Under the pieces are notes generated by a model. The model was not told where the DNA came from, did not search any database, and worked only from the letters and a program-made list of their open reading frames with translations. From positions 62,001 to 126,000 of the forward strand of contig URZY01000003.1 of the NCBI GenBank assembly GCA_900552495.1: a stretch of 64,000 nucleotides of DNA, read 5' to 3'. The position numbers were made by a program, and so were the translations under genes. Shown here piece after piece: positions 9,300 through 17,875 of the stretch (position 1 is the first letter of the stretch; every line of letters starts with the position of its first letter). The stretch is from an uncultured Mycoplasmatota bacterium. GTDB taxonomy: Bacteria; Bacillota_I; Bacilli_A; RF39; UBA660.

Positions 9300-9458
9300 T
9301 TATCTTTCTACAATGATTGTACCACCACTGATATTATCCCATTGAGCATTTAATGAATTTTGAATATTTGGCCACATAATCCAGAAGAATCCGATTACAG
9401 CAGCAATTGCTATCAATGTAATAACTGTTAAGTTTAATTCACCTGTCGCATCTTTCAT
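9300..9458 (-). CDS. 52-residue Flp-like pilin
   Basis: A small gene of 53 codons from an ATG at 9458 to a TAA at 9300. The protein starts MKDATGELNLTVITLIAIAA, continues as a hydrophobic helix to about residue 28, and has a short polar tail ending IIVERK-like (TIIVER). Short length, an N-terminal GEL motif before one helix and a small hydrophilic tail fit Flp/Fap pilins processed at Gly by a TadV-type peptidase. The exact G-xxxx-EY cleavage pattern is not conserved. It has its own promoter (9492-9520) and an AAAGGATG ribosome site, and lies next to TadC. It is the best candidate for the Tad fibre subunit. Confidence 0.6.
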   Translation of the reverse strand: MKDATGELNLTVITLIAIAAVIGFFWIMWPNIQNSLNAQWDNISGGTIIVER

Positions 9459-9491
9459 TTACAATACACATCCTTTCATTATTCTAAATTT

Positions 9492-9520
9492 ATTATAACA
9501 AAATTATATTTGTTAAACAA
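9492..9520 (-). promoter_or_regulatory. promoter for the Flp-like pilin gene
   Basis: On the minus strand, TTGTTT (9520-9515), a 17-base spacer and a perfect TATAAT (9497-9492) lie 34 bases upstream of the small ATG at 9458. It falls between tadC and the Flp-like gene, so the pilin can be made in excess of the machinery genes upstream. Confidence 0.72.
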
Positions 9521-9536
9521 CTTTTTTTATGTTACT

Positions 9537-10346
9537 TTACATACTAAACATCATCATCATGGAAATTAGTATAACTAACATGACGCCAACTCCGGTTACT
9601 ACAAGCATAACCATTGTTTGTGACTCCATGAATCCTAGACGTTCTTTGTACTTCGTTTCTCTTGCTTTATTTTGTAAAGCAGATACTGTTTTAGAAAACA
9701 TCATTAGACGTTCTTGCTTTTTTTCTTGAGAACCTAGTCCTAAACGATACAACAAACGCATCATACGCATTGAATCTCTTACAGGATAGGTATTGGCAAA
9801 TTCCATGTATGGATCGATTGTTGCATCACCAGCATTAATACGGTCAATTAATTTTCTTAAGCCTGGTTTGAATATTTCTGGAGCATCATCAATTGACTTA
9901 CCTAAGGCGACTGGTACAGTATAGTGTTGAATTAAGATTTCCAAGCTCTTTAAATAGTATGGCAACATTACATCTATTTCATGTAAATGCTTTTTATAAT
10001 AACTTTTTAACTGTGTATATGATGACTTAAATACTATATAAGCAACAAAGGCAGCTAAAACTAAATATAAAATTAGTTTTGAGTTTAGCATACCTTGTGA
10101 ATCTCCACCACTTAGTGCAAAGGCTAAAACAATGAAGAAAGTTAAAATTCCATATGTTACTCTTTTCATATATAGTTGGTCAACATCAACATTCTCTCCA
10201 TACCTTGCATAAACTAGAAATTCATAATCACTCTCTTTTAAAGCTTCTAGATATTTTTCGTTATCTGCAAAAAATTTATTCTTATCAATGGTATTATTGT
10301 AGACGAATACAAAAATTAAAATTACTCCTATTAATACTATTTCCAT
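9537..10346 (-). CDS. tadC: TadC-like platform protein
   Basis: A 269-residue inner-membrane protein of the T2SF (PilC/GspF) superfamily. It has membrane segments at about 2-16, 68-88, 92-108 and a final one at 245-268. A cytoplasmic T2SF core follows the third (LPYYLKSLEILIQHYTVP, then the FANTYPVRD and RLGLGSQEKK regions). TadC pairs with TadB to form the platform on which the TadA ATPase extrudes pilin. The start overlaps the tadB stop by one base (TAATG), giving coupled translation. Confidence 0.78.
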   Translation of the reverse strand: MEIVLIGVILIFVFVYNNTIDKNKFFADNEKYLEALKESDYEFLVYARYGENVDVDQLYMKRVTYGILTFFIVLAFALSGGDSQGMLNSKLILYLVLAAFVAYIVFKSSYTQLKSYYKKHLHEIDVMLPYYLKSLEILIQHYTVPVALGKSIDDAPEIFKPGLRKLIDRINAGDATIDPYMEFANTYPVRDSMRMMRLLYRLGLGSQEKKQERLMMFSKTVSALQNKARETKYKERLGFMESQTMVMLVVTGVGVMLVILISMMMMFSM

Positions 10347-11248
10347 TATTCAGCACCTACATTCTCATTATAATATTTTTCTCCTTTTAAAAGGAAATAT
10401 GTATTACATATCAAAACAAAGTGAAGTAATACTTGAATATACCATCTCTCTAATAGAACTAAATATGTTTCGTCTCCTAGTAGGAATTGAACTAACATTA
10501 CTAATAGGTATAATGTAATACCAAATGATAAGAAATTTTTATGGAAGGATGCTCTTTCAATACGATCTCGATAAACGCTTTCAATCAGCATGTCAATATC
10601 AAGCTGCATGTTATCTAGAGAATCGGCTGAGTTTCTAGCTCCTTCTTTGGTTATTTGTAAAAACAATTGGTGCATATTTTTAACTATATAGTACGGATAA
10701 AGTCCACTCATATATTCTAATGCTTCATCAATTGTACCATTTTCATATGACATTTCAATCATTCTATTTACATCACTTAGAACTGGATCTTCTAAAATTC
10801 CAGAATTTCTTACACCTTCTAGTGATTTTACGAATGATTGGGTAGTTGCAAATTCCATTATAACGTTTGAAGTATATACTTGTATTTGCTCAAAAATAAA
10901 CTCTGAATAAACCCTTTTACATCTTAGATATGCTAAGTACGGTACAAAAGAAACAGCCGCAATGGCATAAAAGATACTAATAACAATATTATAAAAGTAT
11001 AAGTATGTTACAACTCCAGCAAATCCTGCAAAAATTACTATTTGCATGATATATTGCTTGGTAGTGTATTCTTGTCCTAATTGCTTTGCTTTTTCTCTTA
11101 CGACTTTAAATGAGAAAGGGGCGTATTTATCGTATACGGTTTGGACTTGATTGGTTATAAATTTTCCAATGTTTTGGCCTTGATAATTTCTATATAAGAA
11201 AATACCAACGACAATTACTATCATTATTAATAATTCTTCAAAATACAT
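10346..11248 (-). CDS. tadB: TadB-like platform protein
   Basis: A 300-residue integral membrane protein with hydrophobic segments near 5-18, 69-87, 91-108, 241-258 and 267-290. The soluble T2SF-like core between about 110 and 235 contains the helical repeat typical of TadB (FVKSLEGVRNSGILEDPV, YYIVKNMHQLF, DSLDNMQLDIDML). It lies directly after the TadA ATPase gene and overlaps tadC, which is the conserved tadA-tadB-tadC order. Confidence 0.78.
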   Translation of the reverse strand: MYFEELLIMIVIVVGIFLYRNYQGQNIGKFITNQVQTVYDKYAPFSFKVVREKAKQLGQEYTTKQYIMQIVIFAGFAGVVTYLYFYNIVISIFYAIAAVSFVPYLAYLRCKRVYSEFIFEQIQVYTSNVIMEFATTQSFVKSLEGVRNSGILEDPVLSDVNRMIEMSYENGTIDEALEYMSGLYPYYIVKNMHQLFLQITKEGARNSADSLDNMQLDIDMLIESVYRDRIERASFHKNFLSFGITLYLLVMLVQFLLGDETYLVLLERWYIQVLLHFVLICNTYFLLKGEKYYNENVGAE

Positions 11249-11260
11249 AAATACTCCTTT

Positions 11261-12802
11261 CTACGCTGGCAAGCTTGCTGGTACTTGTGGTGTATCTGGT
11301 GCTAAAGCTTGGAGCGGTTGTTCAATGGTCTGAGGTATAACCGGGGCAAGTGGTACTGGAGTCTGCTCAGTTGTTACCGGGGCGGCCGGTTGTCCATCTA
11401 ATACCAAGGCAGGAGTTGGTTCTGGTTGAGTTGGCAGTGCTGGTATTATTGGAGGAGCTACCGAAGTTACTGGTGCTTCTATAGTCTGTGGTGCTATTTG
11501 AGTTTGCTCAGTAGTTGGTACTTGCTCTAATTGTTGAACGGTTGGAAGTGGTTCACTCTCTGTTTTTAATTCAGTTGGCGCAGCCGATAATGGTGTTGGT
11601 TGCTGTTCTGTTAACGTTGCAACCGGTTGAGTTTCTTCACTAGCAGATGGGGCTGCTGGCGTACCAGGAGCATGTAATCCTGGAGTTGTCTCTTCTGTTG
11701 TATCGCCATTACTGAAGTCTGCTTGTTGTGTTATTGGCATTTCCTCAGGTAATTTTTCTACAATAGCTTGAACATCAATATTTTGATTCTCCAAATATTG
11801 TAATAAATGGGCACTTGGCTTACGCATGACGGGCTCTCTACCAAAAATTTTTTGGTAGATTACTCTAGATTGTGGAACATTATTATCATCAACATAAAAT
11901 TCACAAACTTCATCTAACTCACGATGAAATTTTCCACGTTCTTTACTATAGTAAGCTTTAATATGAACTCCCAATTGAATGTATCGATAAATTGTCGTTA
12001 AGAACTGATTTACGTCCAAATCAGTTTCCATCAAACTGTAAAGACGGTATGGTATAGCCGATGCTTTATCAGCGTGGATGGTTGATAAGATATTGTGTCC
12101 TGAGGAGATTGAGTTACGCACTGCTGAGACTGCTTCAGCACTACGCACCTCCGATAAAAGAATCCATTTGGGATTCTGACGCATACAGGTTACTAAAACA
12201 TCTGAGTAGCCGGCTACATTATTTGTCTTCATTGCAACAATGTCTCTTTGTGGAAAGATTTTATCCAAGTGAAGCTCTAATGTATCCTCAATGGTAATTA
12301 TCTTTTCACTTGTTTTAGTATGGCTTGCTAGGTACTTAACAAATTCTGTTTTACCAGAACCAGTTTCTCCAGCAACCATAACATTACAGTGTCCCTGAAC
12401 ACATTTTATTAATAAATCATGAATATCTTGGGTGAAATAATCATCTTTAATTAGTTTTTCTTTTTCTAGTCGAATCTTGGCTGGAGTTTTACGTATAACT
12501 AGAGCAATTCCATTGGTTGCTATAGATTGATGAACAAAGTTAAGACGTAATTCTGCAGATTCAGCATCTAGAAAGGGTTTAGCATTATTAAATGTAGTAC
12601 CCATAACATTGGAACACTGAAAAGCTAGTTTTTCAACAAACTCTTGAGTGGCTCCTTCTATTTCTACTCGTAGGGACCCTTGAGTTAGTGAACGTATCCA
12701 GATTTGTCCTCCGTTATCATACGAAATATCTGTTATATCATCATTGTCTAATAATGGACGAAATGGTCCAAAGTCTAGTTTGTCGAAGATATTTTCATTC
12801 AT
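11261..12802 (-). CDS. tadA: TadA/CpaF-type secretion ATPase with long Pro/Gln/Thr-rich tail
   Basis: A hexameric traffic ATPase of the GspE/VirB11 superfamily that drives pilus assembly. Visible motifs are Walker A GETGSGKT (145-152), the Asp box IEDTLEL (171-177), a Walker B-like ILLSEVR (214-220) and the His box SGHNILSTIHA (234-244). The ATPase ends near residue 350. A tail of about 150 residues (362-513) made of Pro, Gln, Thr, Ala and Glu with repeated PVT/EQTP-like words follows, which normal CpaF proteins lack. The gene starts the tadA-tadB-tadC block. As the only VirB11-like ATPase in the locus, it may also serve the T4SS part. Confidence 0.9.
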   Translation of the reverse strand: MNENIFDKLDFGPFRPLLDNDDITDISYDNGGQIWIRSLTQGSLRVEIEGATQEFVEKLAFQCSNVMGTTFNNAKPFLDAESAELRLNFVHQSIATNGIALVIRKTPAKIRLEKEKLIKDDYFTQDIHDLLIKCVQGHCNVMVAGETGSGKTEFVKYLASHTKTSEKIITIEDTLELHLDKIFPQRDIVAMKTNNVAGYSDVLVTCMRQNPKWILLSEVRSAEAVSAVRNSISSGHNILSTIHADKASAIPYRLYSLMETDLDVNQFLTTIYRYIQLGVHIKAYYSKERGKFHRELDEVCEFYVDDNNVPQSRVIYQKIFGREPVMRKPSAHLLQYLENQNIDVQAIVEKLPEEMPITQQADFSNGDTTEETTPGLHAPGTPAAPSASEETQPVATLTEQQPTPLSAAPTELKTESEPLPTVQQLEQVPTTEQTQIAPQTIEAPVTSVAPPIIPALPTQPEPTPALVLDGQPAAPVTTEQTPVPLAPVIPQTIEQPLQALAPDTPQVPASLPA

Positions 12803-12839
12803 CTAACTCACATCCCTTTAATTCTTTAATTCTTTTATT

Positions 12840-13634
12840 TTATTGTTCCGTCCAAACTGTAACTCTATTAATCCAGTCTTTTAATTGTTCACTACTAATT
12901 TCAAGATCGCCTGGTTCATCTTTCATGCTTTCATTTGTTGGTACTGGTATTAGGGTTGATTCGTAGGTTCGCAAGTATTCAGCTTTCTTTAGTAAAACAT
13001 AATACTCTTCTGGTACAGCAAAGACAATCATTGCTGGTGTTCTTTGTTCATCCAAATTTGAGAATACTGGTTGTCCGCTAGAATCTTTTACAGCTAGAAC
13101 CTTAACGTTAGATAATAATTTACCTAACATAATTTTGTCTGAATCAGCTGTTGCTGCTTCACCTTCTGCTAATCTGTTTACAGCTTTTAAATAAATATCT
13201 ATATAGTTACCTGGATAAATTGAGTTACCATAGGTTGTTGCTGTAGTAACAGACATGTTGTATAATACATATCCTTTTGGATAAGTAAGAATAATATTTG
13301 CAGGTAGTTGTTCTTTTTCTACAACTGTTCTTGTATAAAATAAGCTTCCTGCAGGAATAACTGTATCAGCACTTGAATATTTATCAATTACTTGGTTTTG
13401 AGCCGTTAATACTTCTCCTTCTAACATTGAAGGGGGAACAGCTCTTGTACCAACCATATCGGCAGTTATTTGTGTACCTGGGTTAATTTGAACTTTTGCA
13501 TAAGGCACATTAACTGGGTTAATTGCTGATTGAACACGCATGTTATAAGCAACATATAGTATTACAATTGCAGCAATTATTCCGATTACAGTTACCGTAT
13601 TTTTATTTTGTAAAAATTTCTTTAATCCTGTCAC
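12840..13634 (-). CDS. cpaB: CpaB/RcpC-like SAF-domain pilus assembly protein
   Basis: A 264-residue protein: a short cytoplasmic start, one membrane helix (about 12-30), then a SAF domain (NVPYAKVQINPGTQIT through TVIPAGSLFYTRTVV, about 41-115) and a CpaB-type outer domain. SAF-bearing CpaB/RcpC proteins belong to Tad pilus machines and are thought to bind peptidoglycan and guide the fibre. The gene directly precedes tadA and follows a small single-pass protein. Confidence 0.78.
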   Translation of the reverse strand: MTGLKKFLQNKNTVTVIGIIAAIVILYVAYNMRVQSAINPVNVPYAKVQINPGTQITADMVGTRAVPPSMLEGEVLTAQNQVIDKYSSADTVIPAGSLFYTRTVVEKEQLPANIILTYPKGYVLYNMSVTTATTYGNSIYPGNYIDIYLKAVNRLAEGEAATADSDKIMLGKLLSNVKVLAVKDSSGQPVFSNLDEQRTPAMIVFAVPEEYYVLLKKAEYLRTYESTLIPVPTNESMKDEPGDLEISSEQLKDWINRVTVWTEQ

Positions 13635-13657
13635 CTTTTCATTCCTCTCCTTTTCTT

Positions 13658-14134
13658 TTAATCATTACTTCTTGAACCGATTGCTTTACCCATATCATCG
13701 TTAGGATCGGCTAAAGCATCTCTTGTAAAGTCATCCCTTGTGTAATCAGTTTCAATGATTGCATCTAGGTTTGTTGATATATTTGCTGATTCTCCAGAAA
13801 AGCTTAGTACTGTTAATGAATCTACCTTAACACTTACTTTTGGAGGAACTTCGTTAATATCATAAAAACTTATATAATATGAACGAGTATTGTCTACACT
13901 ATCGGCAAATCGACGAAGGAAGCTCTCAACGAACTTCTCTTTGTCAATTCTTATTAATGAGTTTAGTCGATAATATTCTGTATCAATAGCATCTTCCATA
14001 GCTGCTTCTGTTGTTTCTTTAACTAGGTAGTAGTCTAACTCGCCACCTGTTGAGTAGTTACTAATTACATTGATTAGTAATAATGCGATTAAGCTTAGTA
14101 AGATAATACCTACTGTTAACATTCCCTTATTCAT
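13658..14134 (-). CDS. small single-pass outer protein of the Tad cluster (TadE/TadF-like?)
   Basis: A 158-residue protein with one N-terminal helix (about 5-24) and an acidic outer domain of about 130 residues without cysteines. An N-terminal helix followed by a glutamate-rich amphipathic segment (LVKETTEAAMEDAIDTEYYR) resembles TadE/TadF or pseudopilin proteins. It lies between the giant Cys-rich protein and cpaB, with short gaps. No named family is recognised; minor pilin or anchoring subunit is inferred. Confidence 0.5.
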   Translation of the reverse strand: MNKGMLTVGIILLSLIALLLINVISNYSTGGELDYYLVKETTEAAMEDAIDTEYYRLNSLIRIDKEKFVESFLRRFADSVDNTRSYYISFYDINEVPPKVSVKVDSLTVLSFSGESANISTNLDAIIETDYTRDDFTRDALADPNDDMGKAIGSRSND

Positions 14135-14151
14135 TTACTTCATCGACCTCC

Positions 14152-17040
14152 CTATTCATTATTTACTCCAGGATCTCCTGTTTTTAATACAGTTCCTGTT
14201 ATGTCGTGTAAATTAATATTACTTTCAATTGAACCCTCTGCAGAATTCCATAAGTTACTTAAGTATACGTTAACACCGTTTTTGGTAACGGTTTTTCCAT
14301 TCCATGCACCATAAGCATACTTCTTATTGTATTGTCTAATTTTTCTTAGTGTGGTTGGAGTTAAGTAGAATTGATAATCTAAGTATGAATCAACTGAATG
14401 TAGTTGATCAGCTGTTCCTTCAATTTCTTGAATTAAAGCAACTGGGTCAACATGATAATTTGGATTCTTTAATTCTAAGATTTTAGCATCTGATGTCCAG
14501 TTAAATCCGATAGGTCTTGTGTTTTCAGAAACTACACTAGATACTGTTCTATTAGGGAATAAATTAGCTCTGTCTACAGTTCTGACAACATAATTATCTA
14601 ACCCTTTGGTTGTTTTATCGCATGGTGGATTTGTACAAGTTAGATCATCTGTTGTACAACACTTCTTGGTTGATTCATCGTCGATGTTACATACTTCATT
14701 TCTTAATCCATAGAAACAGCCAATATTGAAATTCCATCCAAAATATCCGAAATTTGTAGCTGTAGCTTTTATATTATAACCATTTGATGTATTGTCATTT
14801 GTTGCTAATTCAGCTTCTATTTGATCTTTTGTATAACAACTATCTGCAAAGTTTGCATTAGCAATCTTGTACCATTCCCACCATTTTGAATTAACACTTA
14901 GAGCATTTAATGGCATACAGAATTTTTTATCTTCATAATACCAACCTGAGGTATCGTCTGGAACTTTAAATGAAATTTCTCCTGTCTTGTTATGGATATA
15001 TGTTCCTGGGAAACTCCATTCTGCTAAATACCAGTTCTTTTCATCTGCGCTTGTATAGCAGCCATCACGATCAAGTAGTGTTGAGAAACGATCATTAAAT
15101 GTATCTTTTCCTGCATTATCTTCACCTTTTGATGAAATTGAGTCCTTCTTTTCTGAAGTATATGGGAATTCAATTGTAGTCTTTTTAATATTTCCGCTAT
15201 CTTCTTTTGTATCGTAATTAATTGAAATTGTAATATCTGCTGTTCTAGATGAACATGTTACTCCAGCAGCGCATTCTGTTCTTGCTGCTTCGTAAACTTT
15301 TTCGTTAGCTTTTAAATCTGTAGAAATTGTTCCTTGATTTAAATATTGGCTACTACCGCAAGAATCGCTACGCCAATTACAGATATCTGTACATAGTTCA
15401 CCATTGATATTGTGACGATAGAATCCTGATTCATCAGCTACATATGTACCATTACTTAATCCAGAAAGGTTGTATCCTTGTTGACGATTAGCTATTATAT
15501 ACCATCTTCCTAAACCAGCTGTGGTATTCCAATTATGATTACGTGATTTCCATTTTACTGTGTTGCCATCATAGTAGTAGCAACCATTTTCATTATTTGT
15601 ATTATTTAAACAATAACAAACGCTCTTCTTCAATTCGTTCTTATTAGCTTCATTTAGGCATGATTTTAATGAGAAACTTAGACCTTGTACTTTTGCTGTA
15701 TCATAACTAATTGCTAATTTGCTTGATCCATTTTTACCTGCATATACTTCGTTGTAACATTTCTTACTACAACTTTGTGTATATTTTCCACCGTCACATT
15801 TCTCGATACAAGAATCAAATTCTTGACTTGGACCAGCTTGAGGTAAAACTCTTTCTACTCCAGATACTGATCTACAGCGTGGAGCTGGACTACAATATCC
15901 TGGGTTAGAATCTGGGCGATTTGCTGTAAATTTTGTTTTGCATGTAACATAGCTTGTTACTTTTACTTTGTATTCAAAGCATAGACCTGCTTTTGAAGCT
16001 ACTGGAGGTCCATATTCTACTTTAACTGCTTCTTCACATGTTCTTTCACATGTTGGGTTTCCATTATTTAATTTTACTTTTTTAGTATTACCTGGAGCAT
16101 AATTGTATGTATATTCCCAGTCTTTTCCAGAGTAAGTAGTTTGTGTTCCTAAATAATAATCTTTATTTAGATAGTAATCAGTATCAGAACTTACTGTTTC
16201 TCCATATGCATTAGTGTAAGATGCTCCGGATTTTTTTACATAGTCATAACGACATTTTAGAGAAAATGTTGGGTTAGAGCTAATTGTAATTGAATGTCCT
16301 GGAACTTTTGCAGCGTTTGCTTTAATACTATTAAACGCTTGAGTAAAGGTTTGCGATTGATTAGTACCACCTGCATTAAAGGCATTCCAACTAGCTTTTG
16401 CACTATTAATTTTGTCTCTTGTTTCTTCTTGTGTGTAGTTTGTTCCAATTAAAACACTTGCTTTCCAACAATATGCTACGGAATCTTGGAAGAAACTTTG
16501 AGCATCTGCTGACATTCCTGCCACTTCGTTTCTAAAAGTAGCACAAACTCCATTATAATTGGTATTAGTTTCTGTCCCAAGTGTTGATGATATTGATGAT
16601 TCTTCGCTAACATCATATCTAACTTGAATATTAATATTTTTATCTTTTAAACTTTGTACTTCAACGGTTATGTATTTTGATTTTCCGCTTCCTAATAAGA
16701 CTGCTGAAAATGTTATTTCACCTCTATCTCCAGTAATCTGTTTTGTGCCATCTTGGGCAACGCCATTAATTTTAGTTAATTTCAAACCATCAGTTGGAAT
16801 TTTGTCGCCCTTTTCGCATGACGCTTGTGGATCCCTTATTAGGATATATTGATTATTTGAACTGCCTTCTTTTATGTATAGTCCATATTTCTCAACTAAA
16901 TCCTGACAGGTTAGGGGTGTTTCAACGGCTTCAGAGGCGTTGTTGTCAACAGCATAGGTTGGCATAAGTAAACCAACTGATAAAGCCACAGTTAGAAGAA
17001 AGACAACCCCTAATATTCTATACTTCTTGTGTTTTTTCAT
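14152..17040 (-). CDS. giant secreted Cys-rich surface protein (possible pilus tip or adhesin)
   Basis: About 962 residues with a signal peptide (MKKHKKYRILGVVFLLTVAL, cleavage near TYA). The mature part carries several dozen cysteines, many in CxxxC, CC or closely spaced pairs, so a heavily disulfide-bonded exterior domain is expected. There is no C-terminal membrane helix and no LPXTG- or NPQTN-like motif. I prefer the ATG at 17040 to the one at 17049: AAAGGAG lies 9 bases before the former and abuts the latter. The start overlaps the sortase gene by 23 bases. Size, secretion and position before the pilin-like genes suggest an adhesin or tip protein, but no domain is recognised. Confidence 0.6.
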   Translation of the reverse strand: MKKHKKYRILGVVFLLTVALSVGLLMPTYAVDNNASEAVETPLTCQDLVEKYGLYIKEGSSNNQYILIRDPQASCEKGDKIPTDGLKLTKINGVAQDGTKQITGDRGEITFSAVLLGSGKSKYITVEVQSLKDKNINIQVRYDVSEESSISSTLGTETNTNYNGVCATFRNEVAGMSADAQSFFQDSVAYCWKASVLIGTNYTQEETRDKINSAKASWNAFNAGGTNQSQTFTQAFNSIKANAAKVPGHSITISSNPTFSLKCRYDYVKKSGASYTNAYGETVSSDTDYYLNKDYYLGTQTTYSGKDWEYTYNYAPGNTKKVKLNNGNPTCERTCEEAVKVEYGPPVASKAGLCFEYKVKVTSYVTCKTKFTANRPDSNPGYCSPAPRCRSVSGVERVLPQAGPSQEFDSCIEKCDGGKYTQSCSKKCYNEVYAGKNGSSKLAISYDTAKVQGLSFSLKSCLNEANKNELKKSVCYCLNNTNNENGCYYYDGNTVKWKSRNHNWNTTAGLGRWYIIANRQQGYNLSGLSNGTYVADESGFYRHNINGELCTDICNWRSDSCGSSQYLNQGTISTDLKANEKVYEAARTECAAGVTCSSRTADITISINYDTKEDSGNIKKTTIEFPYTSEKKDSISSKGEDNAGKDTFNDRFSTLLDRDGCYTSADEKNWYLAEWSFPGTYIHNKTGEISFKVPDDTSGWYYEDKKFCMPLNALSVNSKWWEWYKIANANFADSCYTKDQIEAELATNDNTSNGYNIKATATNFGYFGWNFNIGCFYGLRNEVCNIDDESTKKCCTTDDLTCTNPPCDKTTKGLDNYVVRTVDRANLFPNRTVSSVVSENTRPIGFNWTSDAKILELKNPNYHVDPVALIQEIEGTADQLHSVDSYLDYQFYLTPTTLRKIRQYNKKYAYGAWNGKTVTKNGVNVYLSNLWNSAEGSIESNINLHDITGTVLKTGDPGVNNE

Positions 17041-17863
17041 CTTGCGCATCTCCTTTCATAACTTTTTTTATTTCTTCGTATTTTTCATTCGCCTTTACAC
17101 CATAGTTGTTTGTCTTTTCATTGTCTCTTAATAATCTCCCGACTACAACAAGATTTCGACTATCACCTGTACCGAACATTCTTGTACAAGTCGTTAGAGT
17201 TATTACACTATCATTTGCATCCACTTGGATGTCATAGTCATAAAAGGAAGATTCTTTTACCTTATTAATATAGGTCTCTAACTCCTTTTTACTATAATTA
17301 TCACTAGAAGTTAAATCTAGATTGTAACTTTTTTCAAAGAAGACCCCGAATATTTTATAAATATAGTCTTTTCCATCTATCGTATATTGAATGTATTGAT
17401 TATCTTGTGCGAATTCTTCATAAACAAAACTCATTAAGTCATCAAATCTTGAAAAGTAGTCTAAACCAATTTCTGGATTAGCAGAAAGATTTAAAAGATT
17501 ATGACCAGAGATTGAAACTTGATTAAAGAATTCTTCGTTTGGATTGTTATTCCATAAATAGTTACTTTTATCAACAGAATCAAGACCCGTAGGCTTTTGA
17601 TAATTAACTATTGGAGCATCAATATTAGTCCCCTGAACAGTTAGCCAGGCTATTGTTTCATAACCAGCATCTTGCTTATCTTTTTTCTTTTCTTTTGCGA
17701 CGGCTGATACTCGACTATCTATTTTATAAACTTGGTTATTAGATAGTGTTATTAGTAGCATTAGTACTAGACAGCAACAAATCAGAAGACCTGCTGCTAA
17801 AACTAGCGATTTGATCCTCTGATTATTTTTCATATTTTTCTTCACTATTTGTTTCTTTTTCAT
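17018..17863 (-). CDS. srtB: class B sortase
   Basis: A 281-residue cell-surface transpeptidase that joins protein sorting signals to peptidoglycan or to other subunits. It has an N-terminal anchor helix (about 19-40). The catalytic triad is His121 in SISGHN, Cys226 in TLTTC and Arg236 in GDSRNLVVVG. The helical insertion and long beta6/7 region between them fit SrtB-type rather than class A enzymes. It sits between the DUF5011 protein and the giant Cys-rich protein and overlaps the latter. No substrate with a clear sorting motif is visible in the window. Confidence 0.88.
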   Translation of the reverse strand: MKKKQIVKKNMKNNQRIKSLVLAAGLLICCCLVLMLLITLSNNQVYKIDSRVSAVAKEKKKDKQDAGYETIAWLTVQGTNIDAPIVNYQKPTGLDSVDKSNYLWNNNPNEEFFNQVSISGHNLLNLSANPEIGLDYFSRFDDLMSFVYEEFAQDNQYIQYTIDGKDYIYKIFGVFFEKSYNLDLTSSDNYSKKELETYINKVKESSFYDYDIQVDANDSVITLTTCTRMFGTGDSRNLVVVGRLLRDNEKTNNYGVKANEKYEEIKKVMKGDAQDEKTQEV

Positions 17864-17875
17864 ACTTCACTCACC

